39,879 nt of DNA from Nitrospiraceae bacterium (GTDB taxonomy: Bacteria; Nitrospirota; Nitrospiria; Nitrospirales; Nitrospiraceae), in assembly GCA_023248355.1 (NCBI GenBank), contig JAHFES010000011.1:1-39879 (forward strand), given 5' to 3'. How positions within the stretch are numbered: the stretch's first letter is position 1; each line of letters starts with the position of its first letter. Below the pieces are notes generated by a model, which did no database searches, had not been told where the DNA came from, and worked only from the letters and a program-made list of their open reading frames with translations. The position numbers and the translations under genes were made by a program. Shown piece by piece: positions 18,683 through 28,559 of the stretch.

Positions 18683-20745
18683 GTCCCTGCTTGCTTTTTC
18701 ACAAGTTCCAGGAACGCCTCCTCGCCGAGGATCGTGACCCCCAATTTCTGAGCTTGATCGAGTTTCAATCCGGGGTCGGCCCCTGCGACCACATAGGATG
18801 TCTTCTTGCTGACGCTGGATGAGACGGTGGCGCCCAACCGCTCAACCCATGCCGTGGCCTCATCTCGGCTCAATCCAACAAGTCCTCCCGTAAACACGAA
18901 GCTCTTCCCGGCGAAGGGGAGCGGCGTCTCACGTGGAACCGCGGCTGTTTCTGCAATTGAGACTCCCAATTCCCGCAACCGGCTGATCACGCGTCGGTTG
19001 GAACTCTCTTGGAAGTAGGATACAAGGCTCGCAGAAATTTCAGGCCCAATTTCCTGGATTGCCTGGAAGCGATCTTGGTCGCCCGACATGATGGCGTCGA
19101 GCGAACCGAACTCCCTCGCCAGTACCTTCGCAATATGTTGCCCGACTTGGCGGATCCCAAGCCCCATCAGGAACCGATCTAAGGACACCGTTTTACTCCG
19201 AGCAATGGCATCGAGAAGCTGCGCAGTGGAGCGTTCGGCAAAGCCTTCAAGCGTCAAGAGCTGCTCGCGACTGAGATGATAGAGATCGGCCAGGTCGTGG
19301 ATCAGTCCTTGATCGACCAGCTGAGCCACCGTTTTCTTCCCCAATCCCTCGATATTCAGAGCAGACTTTGAAGCGAAATGTTCGATGGCGCCTTTCAGTT
19401 GAGCAGGGCAAGCGGCTTGGCCTGTGCAGTAGAAATAGGCGCCTTCCCGTGCGACGGCTGCTCCGCATACTGGGCAATGGTCGGGCATTGAAAAGGAAGC
19501 CGATCTGGTTTCGCCGGGCACAGGCACCCGCTCCGTGATGGCGGGAATCACATCGCCTGCCCGTTCCACTTTGACAGTGTCGCCGACGCGGACATCTTTC
19601 CGTGCCACTTCGTCGGCATTGTGAAGCGTGGCGCGGCTGATGGTGACGCCGCCGACCTCGACCGGCCGTAAGAGTGCCAGCGGTGTCAGAGTCCCGGTCC
19701 GGCCTACCGACACGACGATATCCTGTACGACGGTAATTTCTTTGCGCGGGGCAAATTTGTAGGCCATGGCCCAACGAGGGCTTCTTGATTTCGTGCCGAG
19801 TTGGTCCTGCCAGTCACGACGATTGACTTTCACGACCACGCCGTCAATTTCATAGGCAAGATTGTCGCGTTGTTGTTCTGTCTCGCGATGAAACGCCATG
19901 ACGGCTTCGATCGACTCGCAGCGTCGACGGTGACTGGGAATCGGGAGTCCCCAGAGGGCCAGCGCTTCCAACTCTTCCCAGTGAGAAGCAGGAGGCGGTC
20001 CATCCACCACCATGACGTCGTAGCATGTCACCACGAGCGGGCGCTCAGCCGTGACGTGCGAAGCGAGTTGCCGGAGAGAGCCTGCGGCTGCGTTACGGGG
20101 ATTTGCAAAGGCGTCGTCCCCTCGCTCGGTCATGCGTTTATTGAGGGCGTGAAAATCGTCGAGGCGCATGTAGACTTCTCCGCGAACAACCAGATGAGAT
20201 GGTGGCGTAGCCCCCATCTGGAGCTGCAGCGGGAGCGAACGGATCGTGCGAAGGTTGATCGTCGCATCTTCGCCTGTGATGCCATCACCTCTGGTTGATC
20301 CTCGAACAAAAACGCCCTGATCGTACACCAGTTCCACGGAGAGCCCATCAAATTTAGGTTCGACCGTGTACTCGACCTGGTCGGTTTCCAGCTCCCGCTT
20401 CATTCGTTGGTCGAAGGCCACAACATCGAGTGAATCGACCAACGAATCAAGACTGAGCATCGGGCGCTCGTGCGTTATCTTCCCCAGTTCTTCAAGGGGC
20501 GCGGCGCCGACCCGTTGGGTCGGGGATTCGGCCGTCACGAGTTCCGGGTGGGCTTCTTCCAGCTCGACCAACTCGTTAAAGAGACGATCATATTCGCCGT
20601 CCGATATCTCAGGGCGGTCTTTGACGTAGTAGAGGTAGTCATGTTGCCGAATGGTTTCCCTGAGCCGTGTGATCCGTTCCTGCACGGTTCCGGGTGTCTT
20701 TGGGGAAGGGTTGCTGGTGTTATCGAACAATTTGGACTGCGTCAT
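18679..20745 (-). CDS. ligA: NAD-dependent DNA ligase
   Basis: YTVEPKFDGLS (KxDG nucleotidyl-transfer motif), Zn finger CPVCGAAVAREGAYFYCTGQAACPAQ, HhH repeats and BRCT. Confidence 0.97.
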   Translation of the reverse strand: MTQSKLFDNTSNPSPKTPGTVQERITRLRETIRQHDYLYYVKDRPEISDGEYDRLFNELVELEEAHPELVTAESPTQRVGAAPLEELGKITHERPMLSLDSLVDSLDVVAFDQRMKRELETDQVEYTVEPKFDGLSVELVYDQGVFVRGSTRGDGITGEDATINLRTIRSLPLQLQMGATPPSHLVVRGEVYMRLDDFHALNKRMTERGDDAFANPRNAAAGSLRQLASHVTAERPLVVTCYDVMVVDGPPPASHWEELEALALWGLPIPSHRRRCESIEAVMAFHRETEQQRDNLAYEIDGVVVKVNRRDWQDQLGTKSRSPRWAMAYKFAPRKEITVVQDIVVSVGRTGTLTPLALLRPVEVGGVTISRATLHNADEVARKDVRVGDTVKVERAGDVIPAITERVPVPGETRSASFSMPDHCPVCGAAVAREGAYFYCTGQAACPAQLKGAIEHFASKSALNIEGLGKKTVAQLVDQGLIHDLADLYHLSREQLLTLEGFAERSTAQLLDAIARSKTVSLDRFLMGLGIRQVGQHIAKVLAREFGSLDAIMSGDQDRFQAIQEIGPEISASLVSYFQESSNRRVISRLRELGVSIAETAAVPRETPLPFAGKSFVFTGGLVGLSRDEATAWVERLGATVSSSVSKKTSYVVAGADPGLKLDQAQKLGVTILGEEAFLELVKKQAGT

Positions 20746-20981
20746 GTATGATCGAAAGCCCGCTGACTATGCTCTTCCGAATCGTGTCGCGCCGATTGAA
20801 AACCCGAATGACCGTAGCACAGGGCATGAGACCGGTCAAACTGCAGACCAGGCCCATTTCGCTTTGACTTTCGCAACGTTGGCCACTATTCTAAGTCACT
20901 CGCCGGCATCTCGTTTGGATGCGATGGAGACGCTTGTCTGCCCATGGGCCGATAAGCGGAAGCGTGTTAAAGGAGGGACTT

Positions 20982-21641
20982 ATGCAGAAGGAGGAGCACG
21001 GAGTGAACGATCGGCTATCAAAGAAGATCCTATTGGGGATGCTCATGTTCTGCTGTGGACCGCTGGTGAGCGGGTGTGTGGTGTTGGAGGAAAAATACAA
21101 CGCGGAAAAGGCGCGCAGCTTGAATTTCCAGCGCCTGTTAGCGCAGGAAGAAAAGCGAACGGCTGAACTGGACAGCGAAGTGAAGCGAACCAAGAAAGAA
21201 CTGAGCGAATTCGAAGCACGAAACCGGGAATTGTCCGCGCAAGTGCAGTCAGCGCGTGAGCAGATGGGGCGTCTCCAAGAGGAGGCCGAGGCAATTAAGG
21301 AATCGGCGTTGCTCGAACGAAAGGCTATGGAAGATATGCGCAAAGGCGGCACTCCGTCCGCCAAGCTGAAGAAGCCCGTGTCACCGGCTGATTTCCTGAG
21401 CGATCTCGGTGGAGTGCAGGCGGATCTGCCCAAGGATCTGGGAACCAAGGATGTGGCGTCAGTGGCAGAGTCGGCGCCTGTCACCAAGTCGGGGACTACC
21501 ATCCATGTTGTAAAACCGGGCGAGACCCTCTTCCGTATCAGCCGACGGTATGGGATTGAGATCGAAAAGTTAAAGAAAATGAACAAGCTGCCGGACGACA
21601 TCATCGAAGTCGGGCAAAAGCTCATTGTGGGGACGGAATAG
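20982..21641 (+). CDS. LysM-domain lipoprotein with coiled coil
   Basis: AGGAGG RBS before ATG 20982; lipobox LVSGC; C-terminal HVVKPGETLFRISRRYGIEIEKLKKMNKLPDDIIEVGQKLIV. An alternative GTG start lies at 21003. Confidence 0.85.
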   Translation: MQKEEHGVNDRLSKKILLGMLMFCCGPLVSGCVVLEEKYNAEKARSLNFQRLLAQEEKRTAELDSEVKRTKKELSEFEARNRELSAQVQSAREQMGRLQEEAEAIKESALLERKAMEDMRKGGTPSAKLKKPVSPADFLSDLGGVQADLPKDLGTKDVASVAESAPVTKSGTTIHVVKPGETLFRISRRYGIEIEKLKKMNKLPDDIIEVGQKLIVGTE

Positions 21642-21654
21642 CAGACGGTACAAG

Positions 21655-23151
21655 ATGGCGACTCCCACGTATTCACTCAGCCTGGACGAGTTCCGGTCCT
21701 ACGCGAAGCAGGGCAACCTGATTCCTTTGTACCGGGAAATTTTGGCGGATCATGACACGCCTGTCTCTGCGTTCGCCAAGATTGACCATGGCCCATCAGC
21801 CTACCTTCTGGAGAGCGTGCAGGGCGGGGAGAAGTGGGCCCGGTACTCGTTTCTCGGAAGCGGCTCGCCGATTGTCGTGGTCGAGGATCGTGGCGATCTT
21901 CTGATTAAGGAAGGCACGCGCCGCCGACGGATTGCCAGTCATGGCGCGCCCCTCGATCGTCTCCGAGAGTTCATGGAGGCCTATCGCCCGGTGACCGTTC
22001 CAGACCTGCCCCGTTTTGTGGGCGGAGCCGTGGGCTATCTGGGATATGACGTGGTGAAGACCTTCGAGGATCTGCCCTCTCGCAGAAAGGACCATCTCAG
22101 TCTGCCCGATTTTGCCTTTCTGCTTACCGAGACGCTCCTTATTTTCGATAACGTGACTCAAAAGATTAAAGTGGTCGCCAACGCGCATGTGAAATCCTCT
22201 TTCGAGCGGGACATCCGTTCGGCGTATCGCGACGCGACCACTCGGATCGAGAAGATAATTGCCCGGCTCCGTCGGCCCCTTCGGCAGGCCAAGCCAAAAC
22301 GACGCCGGTCGCCCATCCGTTTTACGCCGAACATGAGCAAGGCTGATTTTGAAAAGATGGTCTCCCGTACACAGGAATACATCAAGGCCGGAGATATCTT
22401 TCAGTGTGTCTTATCTCAACGATGGGAAACGAATCTGCAGGCGCCGCCGTTCCAACTCTATCGGGCGTTGCGCGTGGTGAATCCCTCGCCGTATATGTAC
22501 TATTTGCGTATCGCCGGAGTGGAACTCGTCGGGTCGTCTCCGGAAATTCTGGTGCGATGCGAGGATGGACTCGTCTCGGTGCGTCCCATCGCTGGCACGC
22601 GCCGCCGAGGCACGACGGCTGAGGAAGATGCACAGCTTGAACGGCGTCTTCTTGCCGACACGAAGGAACGGGCCGAACACATCATGCTGGTCGACTTGGG
22701 CCGCAACGATGTTGGCCGGGTGGCCGAACGGGGATCGGTTCGAGTGGAGTCGCTCATGAATGTCGAGCGGTATTCCCATGTCATGCATATTGTGTCGAAC
22801 GTCACGGGGAAGCTGGAGGCCTCGAAGACTGTCTACGATGTGCTGAAAGCCTGCTTTCCGGCCGGCACCGTCTCAGGCGCCCCGAAGATCAGAGCGATGG
22901 AGATCATCGAGGAGCTCGAACCGACGAAACGCGGCCCCTATGCCGGAGCCGTGGGGTACCTCAGCTTCTCGGGCAACATGGACATGTGCATTAATATTCG
23001 CACGGTGGTGGTTTCTCGACATCGGGCCTTCATCCAGGCCGGAGCCGGCATCGTCGCCGATTCGAATCCTGAGTATGAGTACGAAGAGACGTGCAACAAA
23101 GCCCGCGCGATGATGAAGGCCATTGAATTGGCCGAGCAGGGGCTGGAATAA
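21655..23151 (+). CDS. trpE: Anthranilate synthase component I
   Basis: SPEILVRCEDGLVSVRPIAGTRRRG...HIMLVDLGRNDVGRVA...FPAGTVSGAPKIRAMEII. Confidence 0.97.
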   Translation: MATPTYSLSLDEFRSYAKQGNLIPLYREILADHDTPVSAFAKIDHGPSAYLLESVQGGEKWARYSFLGSGSPIVVVEDRGDLLIKEGTRRRRIASHGAPLDRLREFMEAYRPVTVPDLPRFVGGAVGYLGYDVVKTFEDLPSRRKDHLSLPDFAFLLTETLLIFDNVTQKIKVVANAHVKSSFERDIRSAYRDATTRIEKIIARLRRPLRQAKPKRRRSPIRFTPNMSKADFEKMVSRTQEYIKAGDIFQCVLSQRWETNLQAPPFQLYRALRVVNPSPYMYYLRIAGVELVGSSPEILVRCEDGLVSVRPIAGTRRRGTTAEEDAQLERRLLADTKERAEHIMLVDLGRNDVGRVAERGSVRVESLMNVERYSHVMHIVSNVTGKLEASKTVYDVLKACFPAGTVSGAPKIRAMEIIEELEPTKRGPYAGAVGYLSFSGNMDMCINIRTVVVSRHRAFIQAGAGIVADSNPEYEYEETCNKARAMMKAIELAEQGLE

Positions 23152-23156
23152 GAACA

Positions 23157-23240
23157 GTGAGGAGTGACGCGTGACCAGTGACGGCGAATGGATCAGCCAG
23201 CCGCTTTCCTGCTCATCACGCGTCACGCATCACGCATCAC
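23157..23240. repeat. Heptad-periodic inverted repeat in the trpE-trpG spacer
   Basis: (GTGANNN)x4 at 23157/23164/23171/23178 opposed by (TCACNNN)x4 at 23216/23223/23230/23237. 11-bp perfect inverted repeat GTGACGCGTGA (23164-23174) / TCACGCGTCAC (23216-23226). Confidence 0.85.
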
Positions 23241-23249
23241 GGATGTTTT

Positions 23250-23813
23250 ATGCTGTTGGTCATCGATAACTACGATTCGTTCACCTACAACCTGGTGCAG
23301 TATCTTGGAGAGCTGGGTGAAGATGTGCAGGTCTATCGCAACGACAGGATTTCCCTCGGCGAGATACGCGATTTGCATCCGAGCCGGATCGTGATTTCGC
23401 CGGGTCCTTGCACGCCCAAAGAGGCCGGCATTTCCGTGGAGACCATTCGCCGGTTTGGCGGCAAGCTCCCGATTCTCGGCGTGTGCCTGGGGCATCAGTC
23501 GCTGGCCGTTGCGTATGGGGGAGAAGTCATTCGCGCGCCGCGTTTGATGCATGGAAAGACGTCGCAGATTAAGCATGACGGCAAGACGATCTATCGGTCA
23601 TTGCCGAATCCATTTGAAGCGACGCGCTATCATTCCCTGATCGTGAATCGAGTGAATCTTCCGGACTGTTTCGAGATCTCGGCCGAGACCGCCGAAGGGG
23701 AGATCATGGGACTTCGTCACAAGACACTCGGGGTCGAAGGCGTGCAGTTCCATCCAGAGTCAATCTTAACGACCGTCGGGAAAGACCTGCTTCGAAATTT
23801 TCTGAAACTCTAG
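23250..23813 (+). CDS. trpG: Anthranilate synthase component II (glutamine amidotransferase)
   Basis: [19 protein letters not shown]...[11 protein letters not shown]...GVCLGHQS...GVQFHPES. Start re-assigned to ATG 23250. Confidence 0.95.
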   Translation: MLLVIDNYDSFTYNLVQYLGELGEDVQVYRNDRISLGEIRDLHPSRIVISPGPCTPKEAGISVETIRRFGGKLPILGVCLGHQSLAVAYGGEVIRAPRLMHGKTSQIKHDGKTIYRSLPNPFEATRYHSLIVNRVNLPDCFEISAETAEGEIMGLRHKTLGVEGVQFHPESILTTVGKDLLRNFLKL

Positions 23814-23840
23814 CCGACTCACTCACTCTGACCCAGGATC

Positions 23841-24854
23841 ATGATTAAAGACGCGCTTGCCAAACTGGCTGACCGGACCAACCTTTCCGCACAAGAAGCG
23901 GAAGAGGTGATGGCCGAGATCATGGACGGATTGGCGACCCCAGCCCAGATTGCTGCCTACCTGATGGGACTCAGGCAGAAAGGGGAGACTGTCGATGAAA
24001 TCGTCGGTTCAGCCAGAGCAATGCGCTCGCGAGCCATTCGAATCAGCGTGGGTGCGCAGATCGTCGTGGACACCTGTGGAACCGGCGGAGATGGAGCCCA
24101 TACCTTCAATGTCTCCACCACGGCAGCGTTCGTAGTCGCTGGGGCTGGGATCACCGTCGCCAAGCATGGAAATCGTTCGATTTCATCCAAGTCCGGCAGC
24201 GCCGATGTCTTAAGCGCACTCGGCGTCAAGATTGATCTGACGCCCGATCGTGTGGCGGATTGTATTGATGAGGTTGGGATCGGGTTCCTGTTTGCGCCGC
24301 TCTATCATGGGGCCATGAAGCATTGTGCAGGACCAAGACAGGAGATGGGGATCCGCACCTTGTTGAATGTGCTTGGACCGCTGACCAATCCGGCTGGCGC
24401 CACACACCAAGTCCTGGGCGTCTATGATGCGAAGTTGACGGAGGTCATTGGGCAAGTGCTGCTGCAACTCGGTTCGCAACATTGTTTTGTGCTTCATGGC
24501 ATGGATGGGCTGGACGAAATCACCCTGTCGGATCGTACGAAGGTGTCGGAAGGGAAGGGCGGCGTGGTGTCGAGCTATTTCATCGCCCCGGAAGAGTATG
24601 ATCTCCAGCGTGTGTCACGCAAAGAGTTCACCGGGGGCACGCCAGAGGACAACGCGCGCATCACACAAGAAATCTTGCAAGGCCGGAAAAGTCCGAAACG
24701 CGACATGGTGTGTCTCAATGCGGCTCCCGCGATGGTGGTCGGGCAGAAAGCGAAGACGCTGAAGGAAGGGTTTCGTCTCGCTCAACACACGATTGATTCA
24801 GGGGCTGCCGCCGAGAAGCTGGACCGGCTGATCGCCTATACCAGGAAAGCGTAG
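23841..24854 (+). CDS. trpD: Anthranilate phosphoribosyltransferase
   Basis: DTCGTGGDGAHTFNVSTTAAFVVAGAGITVAKHGNRSISSKSGSADVL. Confidence 0.97.
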   Translation: MIKDALAKLADRTNLSAQEAEEVMAEIMDGLATPAQIAAYLMGLRQKGETVDEIVGSARAMRSRAIRISVGAQIVVDTCGTGGDGAHTFNVSTTAAFVVAGAGITVAKHGNRSISSKSGSADVLSALGVKIDLTPDRVADCIDEVGIGFLFAPLYHGAMKHCAGPRQEMGIRTLLNVLGPLTNPAGATHQVLGVYDAKLTEVIGQVLLQLGSQHCFVLHGMDGLDEITLSDRTKVSEGKGGVVSSYFIAPEEYDLQRVSRKEFTGGTPEDNARITQEILQGRKSPKRDMVCLNAAPAMVVGQKAKTLKEGFRLAQHTIDSGAAAEKLDRLIAYTRKA

Positions 24855-24860
24855 CAAGTC

Positions 24861-25688
24861 ATGATTCTCGATCAGATTCTTGAACACAAGAAGGCTGAAC
24901 TGCGGCATAAGCAGAGCCGTGCCTATCTCGCCAATCTCAAGGCGGCTATTCGCGATGCGGCGCCGACGCTGGGGTTTGCCGTCACCCTGGATGCGACGAG
25001 GACCGCTATCAGCCCCGCCTTGATTGCGGAAGTGAAAAAGGCATCACCAAGTCTGGGGCTCTTGCGATCCGAGTATGCGGACAAGTTCGACCACCTGGCC
25101 ATTGCGCGCACGTATTATGAGTCGGGGGCTTCAGCGCTCTCTGTCTTGACGGACAAAGATTTCTTTCAGGGCGATCTTCGGTATCTGGCAGACATTAAGA
25201 AGGCGTTGCCGATCCCTGCTCTCAATAAGGAATTCATGGTGGGTGAGGTGCAGTTTTATGAAGCACGAGCCCACGGGGCCGACGCGGTGTTGCTGATCGT
25301 GGCGGCCCTAGAACGACGGCAGTTGATCGATTTTCATGCGCTCACCAAAGAGCTCGGCATGGATACTTTGTTTGAAACGCATCATGAACGGGAACTCGAT
25401 ACTGTGCTCGAATGGATTCCGGATGCGCGAATGATTGGCATCAATAATCGCGACCTGAAAACATTTACCACCGACCTCGAAGTAACCTTTCGGTTGGCGA
25501 AAAGAATTCCGGCCGGCAAACTCATCGTCAGCGAAAGTGGCATTCATAAGCGCGATGATGTGGTGCGCCTCGTCGAGGCCGGTGTGCATGCCATGTTGAT
25601 CGGGGAGTCGCTGATTCGAGCAGAACACACCGACGAGAAAGTGCGGGAATTGCTCGGTGTGCCGTCAAAAAGCCCGCAGTCAGTGTAG
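24861..25688 (+). CDS. trpC: Indole-3-glycerol phosphate synthase
   Basis: ALIAEVKKASPSLGLL; DKDFFQGDLRYL; IGINNRDLKTFTTDL. Confidence 0.96.
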   Translation: MILDQILEHKKAELRHKQSRAYLANLKAAIRDAAPTLGFAVTLDATRTAISPALIAEVKKASPSLGLLRSEYADKFDHLAIARTYYESGASALSVLTDKDFFQGDLRYLADIKKALPIPALNKEFMVGEVQFYEARAHGADAVLLIVAALERRQLIDFHALTKELGMDTLFETHHERELDTVLEWIPDARMIGINNRDLKTFTTDLEVTFRLAKRIPAGKLIVSESGIHKRDDVVRLVEAGVHAMLIGESLIRAEHTDEKVRELLGVPSKSPQSV

Positions 25689-25705
25689 GGCTGGTAAAAC
25701 GAGCC

Positions 25706-26335
25706 ATGGTCAAAATAAAAATCTGTGGAATCACGAATGTGGACGATGCCGCGGTCGCCGTCTCGGCAGGAGCCGATGCGCTGGGATTCATCATGTACCG
25801 GAAGAGTCCGCGATTTGTGGAACCGGCCGTCGCTCGGGCCATCATCGCAGGGCTGCCCCCATTCGTCCTGCCGATTGGAGTGTTTGTGAATGAAGAGGCC
25901 GGCGTGGTTCGGAGTCTCATGGATGAATGCGGGTTGGCGCTCGCCCAACTCCATGGAGATGAATCTGCCTCCTATTGCCAAACCCTTGGGCGTCCCGCAT
26001 TGAAAGCGCTTCGACTCAAGGATCGGAGCGTCTTCCTTGCCCTGGCTGAATTTCAGGGGCGGGCCAATACCCGTGGTTTTGTGATCGATGCGTTTTCCGA
26101 TCAGGCGTATGGTGGAACTGGTCAGACAGTGGATTGGACGCTTGCGGAGGAGGCTGCGCGATCGGCCTCGATTCTGTTAGCCGGTGGTCTGACGTCGTCG
26201 AATGTGGCTGAAGCGATTCAGCGGGTGCGTCCTTATGGGGTTGATGTCAGCAGTGGAGTCGAAGCGAGTCCAGGCAAGAAAGATCCCGCTAAGGTGAGAG
26301 CATTTGTGGCCGCAGCCAGGCTTGTGTCCATCTGA
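25706..26335 (+). CDS. trpF: Phosphoribosylanthranilate isomerase
   Basis: VKIKICGITNVDDAAVAVSAGADALGFI; YGGTGQTVDW; LAGGLTSSNVAEAI. Confidence 0.96.
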   Translation: MVKIKICGITNVDDAAVAVSAGADALGFIMYRKSPRFVEPAVARAIIAGLPPFVLPIGVFVNEEAGVVRSLMDECGLALAQLHGDESASYCQTLGRPALKALRLKDRSVFLALAEFQGRANTRGFVIDAFSDQAYGGTGQTVDWTLAEEAARSASILLAGGLTSSNVAEAIQRVRPYGVDVSSGVEASPGKKDPAKVRAFVAAARLVSI

Positions 26336-26385
26336 TCGACCCGACTATACTCGTGTGCACTTGATTGAAGAGGATCTGATTTCAC

Positions 26386-27579
26386 ATGAGTACGCTTCCA
26401 GATTCACACGGCAGGTTTGGACCCTATGGCGGCCGGTATGTGCCGGAAACTCTCATGCCGGCTCTCCTTGAGCTGGAAGAGGAATATGCCAAAGCGAAGA
26501 AGGACCGCCGGTTTCAGAAAGAGCTCGCCTATTATCTGAAGCAATATGTGGGACGCCCCACGAGTTTGTATCGTGCCGACCGACTGAGCAAGCGATTGGG
26601 GGGCGCCAAGATCTATTTGAAACGCGAAGATCTCTGCCATACGGGGGCGCACAAGATCAATAATGCTATCGGGCAGGTGCTCCTTGCTCTCCGCATGAAG
26701 AAGCCGCGTATCATTGCCGAGACGGGCGCCGGCCAGCATGGTGTCGCTACGGCCACGGCAGCCGCCATGTTCGGCCTCCAATGCGAAATCTATATGGGCA
26801 CCGAAGATATGCAGCGGCAGGCGCTGAACGTCTACCGCATGAGGCTGCTGGGTGCAATAGTGACGGGCGTGGATGCCGGAAGCCGGACGCTCAAGGACGC
26901 GATCAGCGAAGCCATGCGCGATTGGACGACGAATGTCCGGACCACGCACTACATACTCGGGTCCGTCCTTGGCGCGCATCCCTATCCCATGATGATCCGT
27001 GATTTTCAGGCCATCATCGGACGAGAAGCACGACGACAGATTCTGGCGGCGGAAGGAAAGCTGCCTGATTACCTGGTCGCCTGCGTGGGGGGCGGCAGCA
27101 ATTCGATCGGTCTCTTCTTTCCATTCCTACGCGACAAGAAGGTGAAGATGGTTGGAGTTGAGGCGGGAGGGCTCGGCATTGCGAGCGGGAAGCACGCGGC
27201 CAGGTTTTCTGGTGGAAAGCCCGGCGTGTTGCAGGGCACCATGACCTATCTCCTCCAGGACGATAACGGGCAGATCAATTTGACGCATTCGGTGTCGGCA
27301 GGTCTCGACTATGCGGCGGTGGGGCCTGAGCATAGCCTGTATCACGATCAGGGCCGCGTCGAATATACCTATGCGACGGACGATGAAGCCATGTCGGCCT
27401 TTGATGTGCTCGCCCATGAAGAGGGCATTGTGCCGGCGTTGGAGAGCGCGCATGCCATCGCGCAGGTCGTCAAGCTCGCGCCGAAACTGAAGAAGTCGCA
27501 GATCGTCATCGTCAATCTTTCCGGGCGTGGCGATAAGGACGTTCAGCAAGTCGCGCGGATGCGGGGGGTGACTCTCTAA
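26386..27579 (+). CDS. trpB: Tryptophan synthase beta chain
   Basis: [47 protein letters not shown]. Confidence 0.98.
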   Translation: MSTLPDSHGRFGPYGGRYVPETLMPALLELEEEYAKAKKDRRFQKELAYYLKQYVGRPTSLYRADRLSKRLGGAKIYLKREDLCHTGAHKINNAIGQVLLALRMKKPRIIAETGAGQHGVATATAAAMFGLQCEIYMGTEDMQRQALNVYRMRLLGAIVTGVDAGSRTLKDAISEAMRDWTTNVRTTHYILGSVLGAHPYPMMIRDFQAIIGREARRQILAAEGKLPDYLVACVGGGSNSIGLFFPFLRDKKVKMVGVEAGGLGIASGKHAARFSGGKPGVLQGTMTYLLQDDNGQINLTHSVSAGLDYAAVGPEHSLYHDQGRVEYTYATDDEAMSAFDVLAHEEGIVPALESAHAIAQVVKLAPKLKKSQIVIVNLSGRGDKDVQQVARMRGVTL

Positions 27580-27675
27580 GTGATGGGTGAACAGCGATGA
27601 GTGATAAGCGAAGACGATCGAACGGGTGTGGTATTTCCGATCAGGACCCATCACCCATCACCCATCACCCATCAC
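27580..27675. repeat. Heptad-periodic inverted repeat spanning the trpB-trpA junction and trpA 5' coding region
   Basis: GYGA at 27580/27587/27594/27601/27608 (period 7). Four perfect CCCATCA copies 27647-27674. GTGATGGGTGA (27580-27590) is complementary to TCACCCATCAC at 27651, 27658 and 27665. Confidence 0.85.
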
Positions 27676-28505
27676 AAGATAAGAACCGACTCGATGCCAC
27701 CTTTAAGCAGCTCGGAGCCAAAGGCGAGAAGGCTCTCATTGCCTATCTCATGGCAGGCGATCCCGGTCTGGCAGAAACAGAGCAACTGGTGCTGGCGATG
27801 GAGCAAGCCGGTGCCGATATTATTGAATTGGGTGTGCCATTTTCAGACCCGATTGCCGACGGACCAGTCATTCAGCAGGCGGCTGAACGGGCGCTACGCA
27901 ATGGCACCTCGCTCAGACAGATCTTGGTTTCGGTGAAGTCCTTGCGCCAGCGCACGGAGATTCCGATCGTCCTGATGGTCTATTACAATTCCATGTATGC
28001 CTTGGGAATCGAGGCATTCTGCAAGGCGGCACAAGCGGCAGGCGTCGATGGGTTGATTGTGCCCGATATGCCTCCAGACGAGGCTGGCCCGTTGAAGGGA
28101 CCGGCTGCAGCTGCCGGATTGAGACTCGTGTTTCTCCTCGCGCCCACGAGCACACCCGCGCGTAGAACCTATGTGGCGAAGGAGTCGCAGGGCTTCCTCT
28201 ACTACGTGTCGCTGACGGGCATTACCGGGGCAAAGATCCAGAACATGGCGGAGGTTGGCCAGAACGTCGAGAAGATCCGCAAGGTGACCAAAACCCCAGT
28301 CGCCGTCGGTTTCGGTGTGTCAACACCGGACGACGCGGTCAAGGTTGCCACCATGGCGGATGGAGTCATCGTCGGGAGCGCGATCGTCAAACAGATCGCG
28401 GCACATCAGCAGAAGCCCGACATGGTCGCGATCGTCGGAGCTTTTGTCGGCTCCTTGAAGCAGGCGATCCGACAGGCCTCCACCTCACGCCAGCCCAACG
28501 CGTAA
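27597..28505 (+). CDS. trpA: Tryptophan synthase alpha chain (start uncertain)
   Basis: ALIAYLMAGDPGL; ELGVPFSDPIADGPVIQ; the conserved body appears to begin near RLDATFKQL. The N-terminal ~30 aa lie in the repeat tract. Confidence 0.93.
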   Translation: MSDKRRRSNGCGISDQDPSPITHHPSQDKNRLDATFKQLGAKGEKALIAYLMAGDPGLAETEQLVLAMEQAGADIIELGVPFSDPIADGPVIQQAAERALRNGTSLRQILVSVKSLRQRTEIPIVLMVYYNSMYALGIEAFCKAAQAAGVDGLIVPDMPPDEAGPLKGPAAAAGLRLVFLLAPTSTPARRTYVAKESQGFLYYVSLTGITGAKIQNMAEVGQNVEKIRKVTKTPVAVGFGVSTPDDAVKVATMADGVIVGSAIVKQIAAHQQKPDMVAIVGAFVGSLKQAIRQASTSRQPNA

Positions 28506-28559
28506 GACGCCGCAGAATCCTTCGTCAATCTGAAACAAAAAAAGTATGAGGGCGGGGGA

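Noticed and set aside
20891-21676. 261-aa - strand ORF
   Set aside because: Antisense to the LysM lipoprotein, which has an RBS, lipobox and LysM domain; Ser/Arg-rich shadow translation.
27647-27675. CCCATCA tandem copies as a CRISPR array
   Set aside because: Repeat unit is 7 nt with no spacers and no cas genes nearby; it belongs to the heptad inverted-repeat element.
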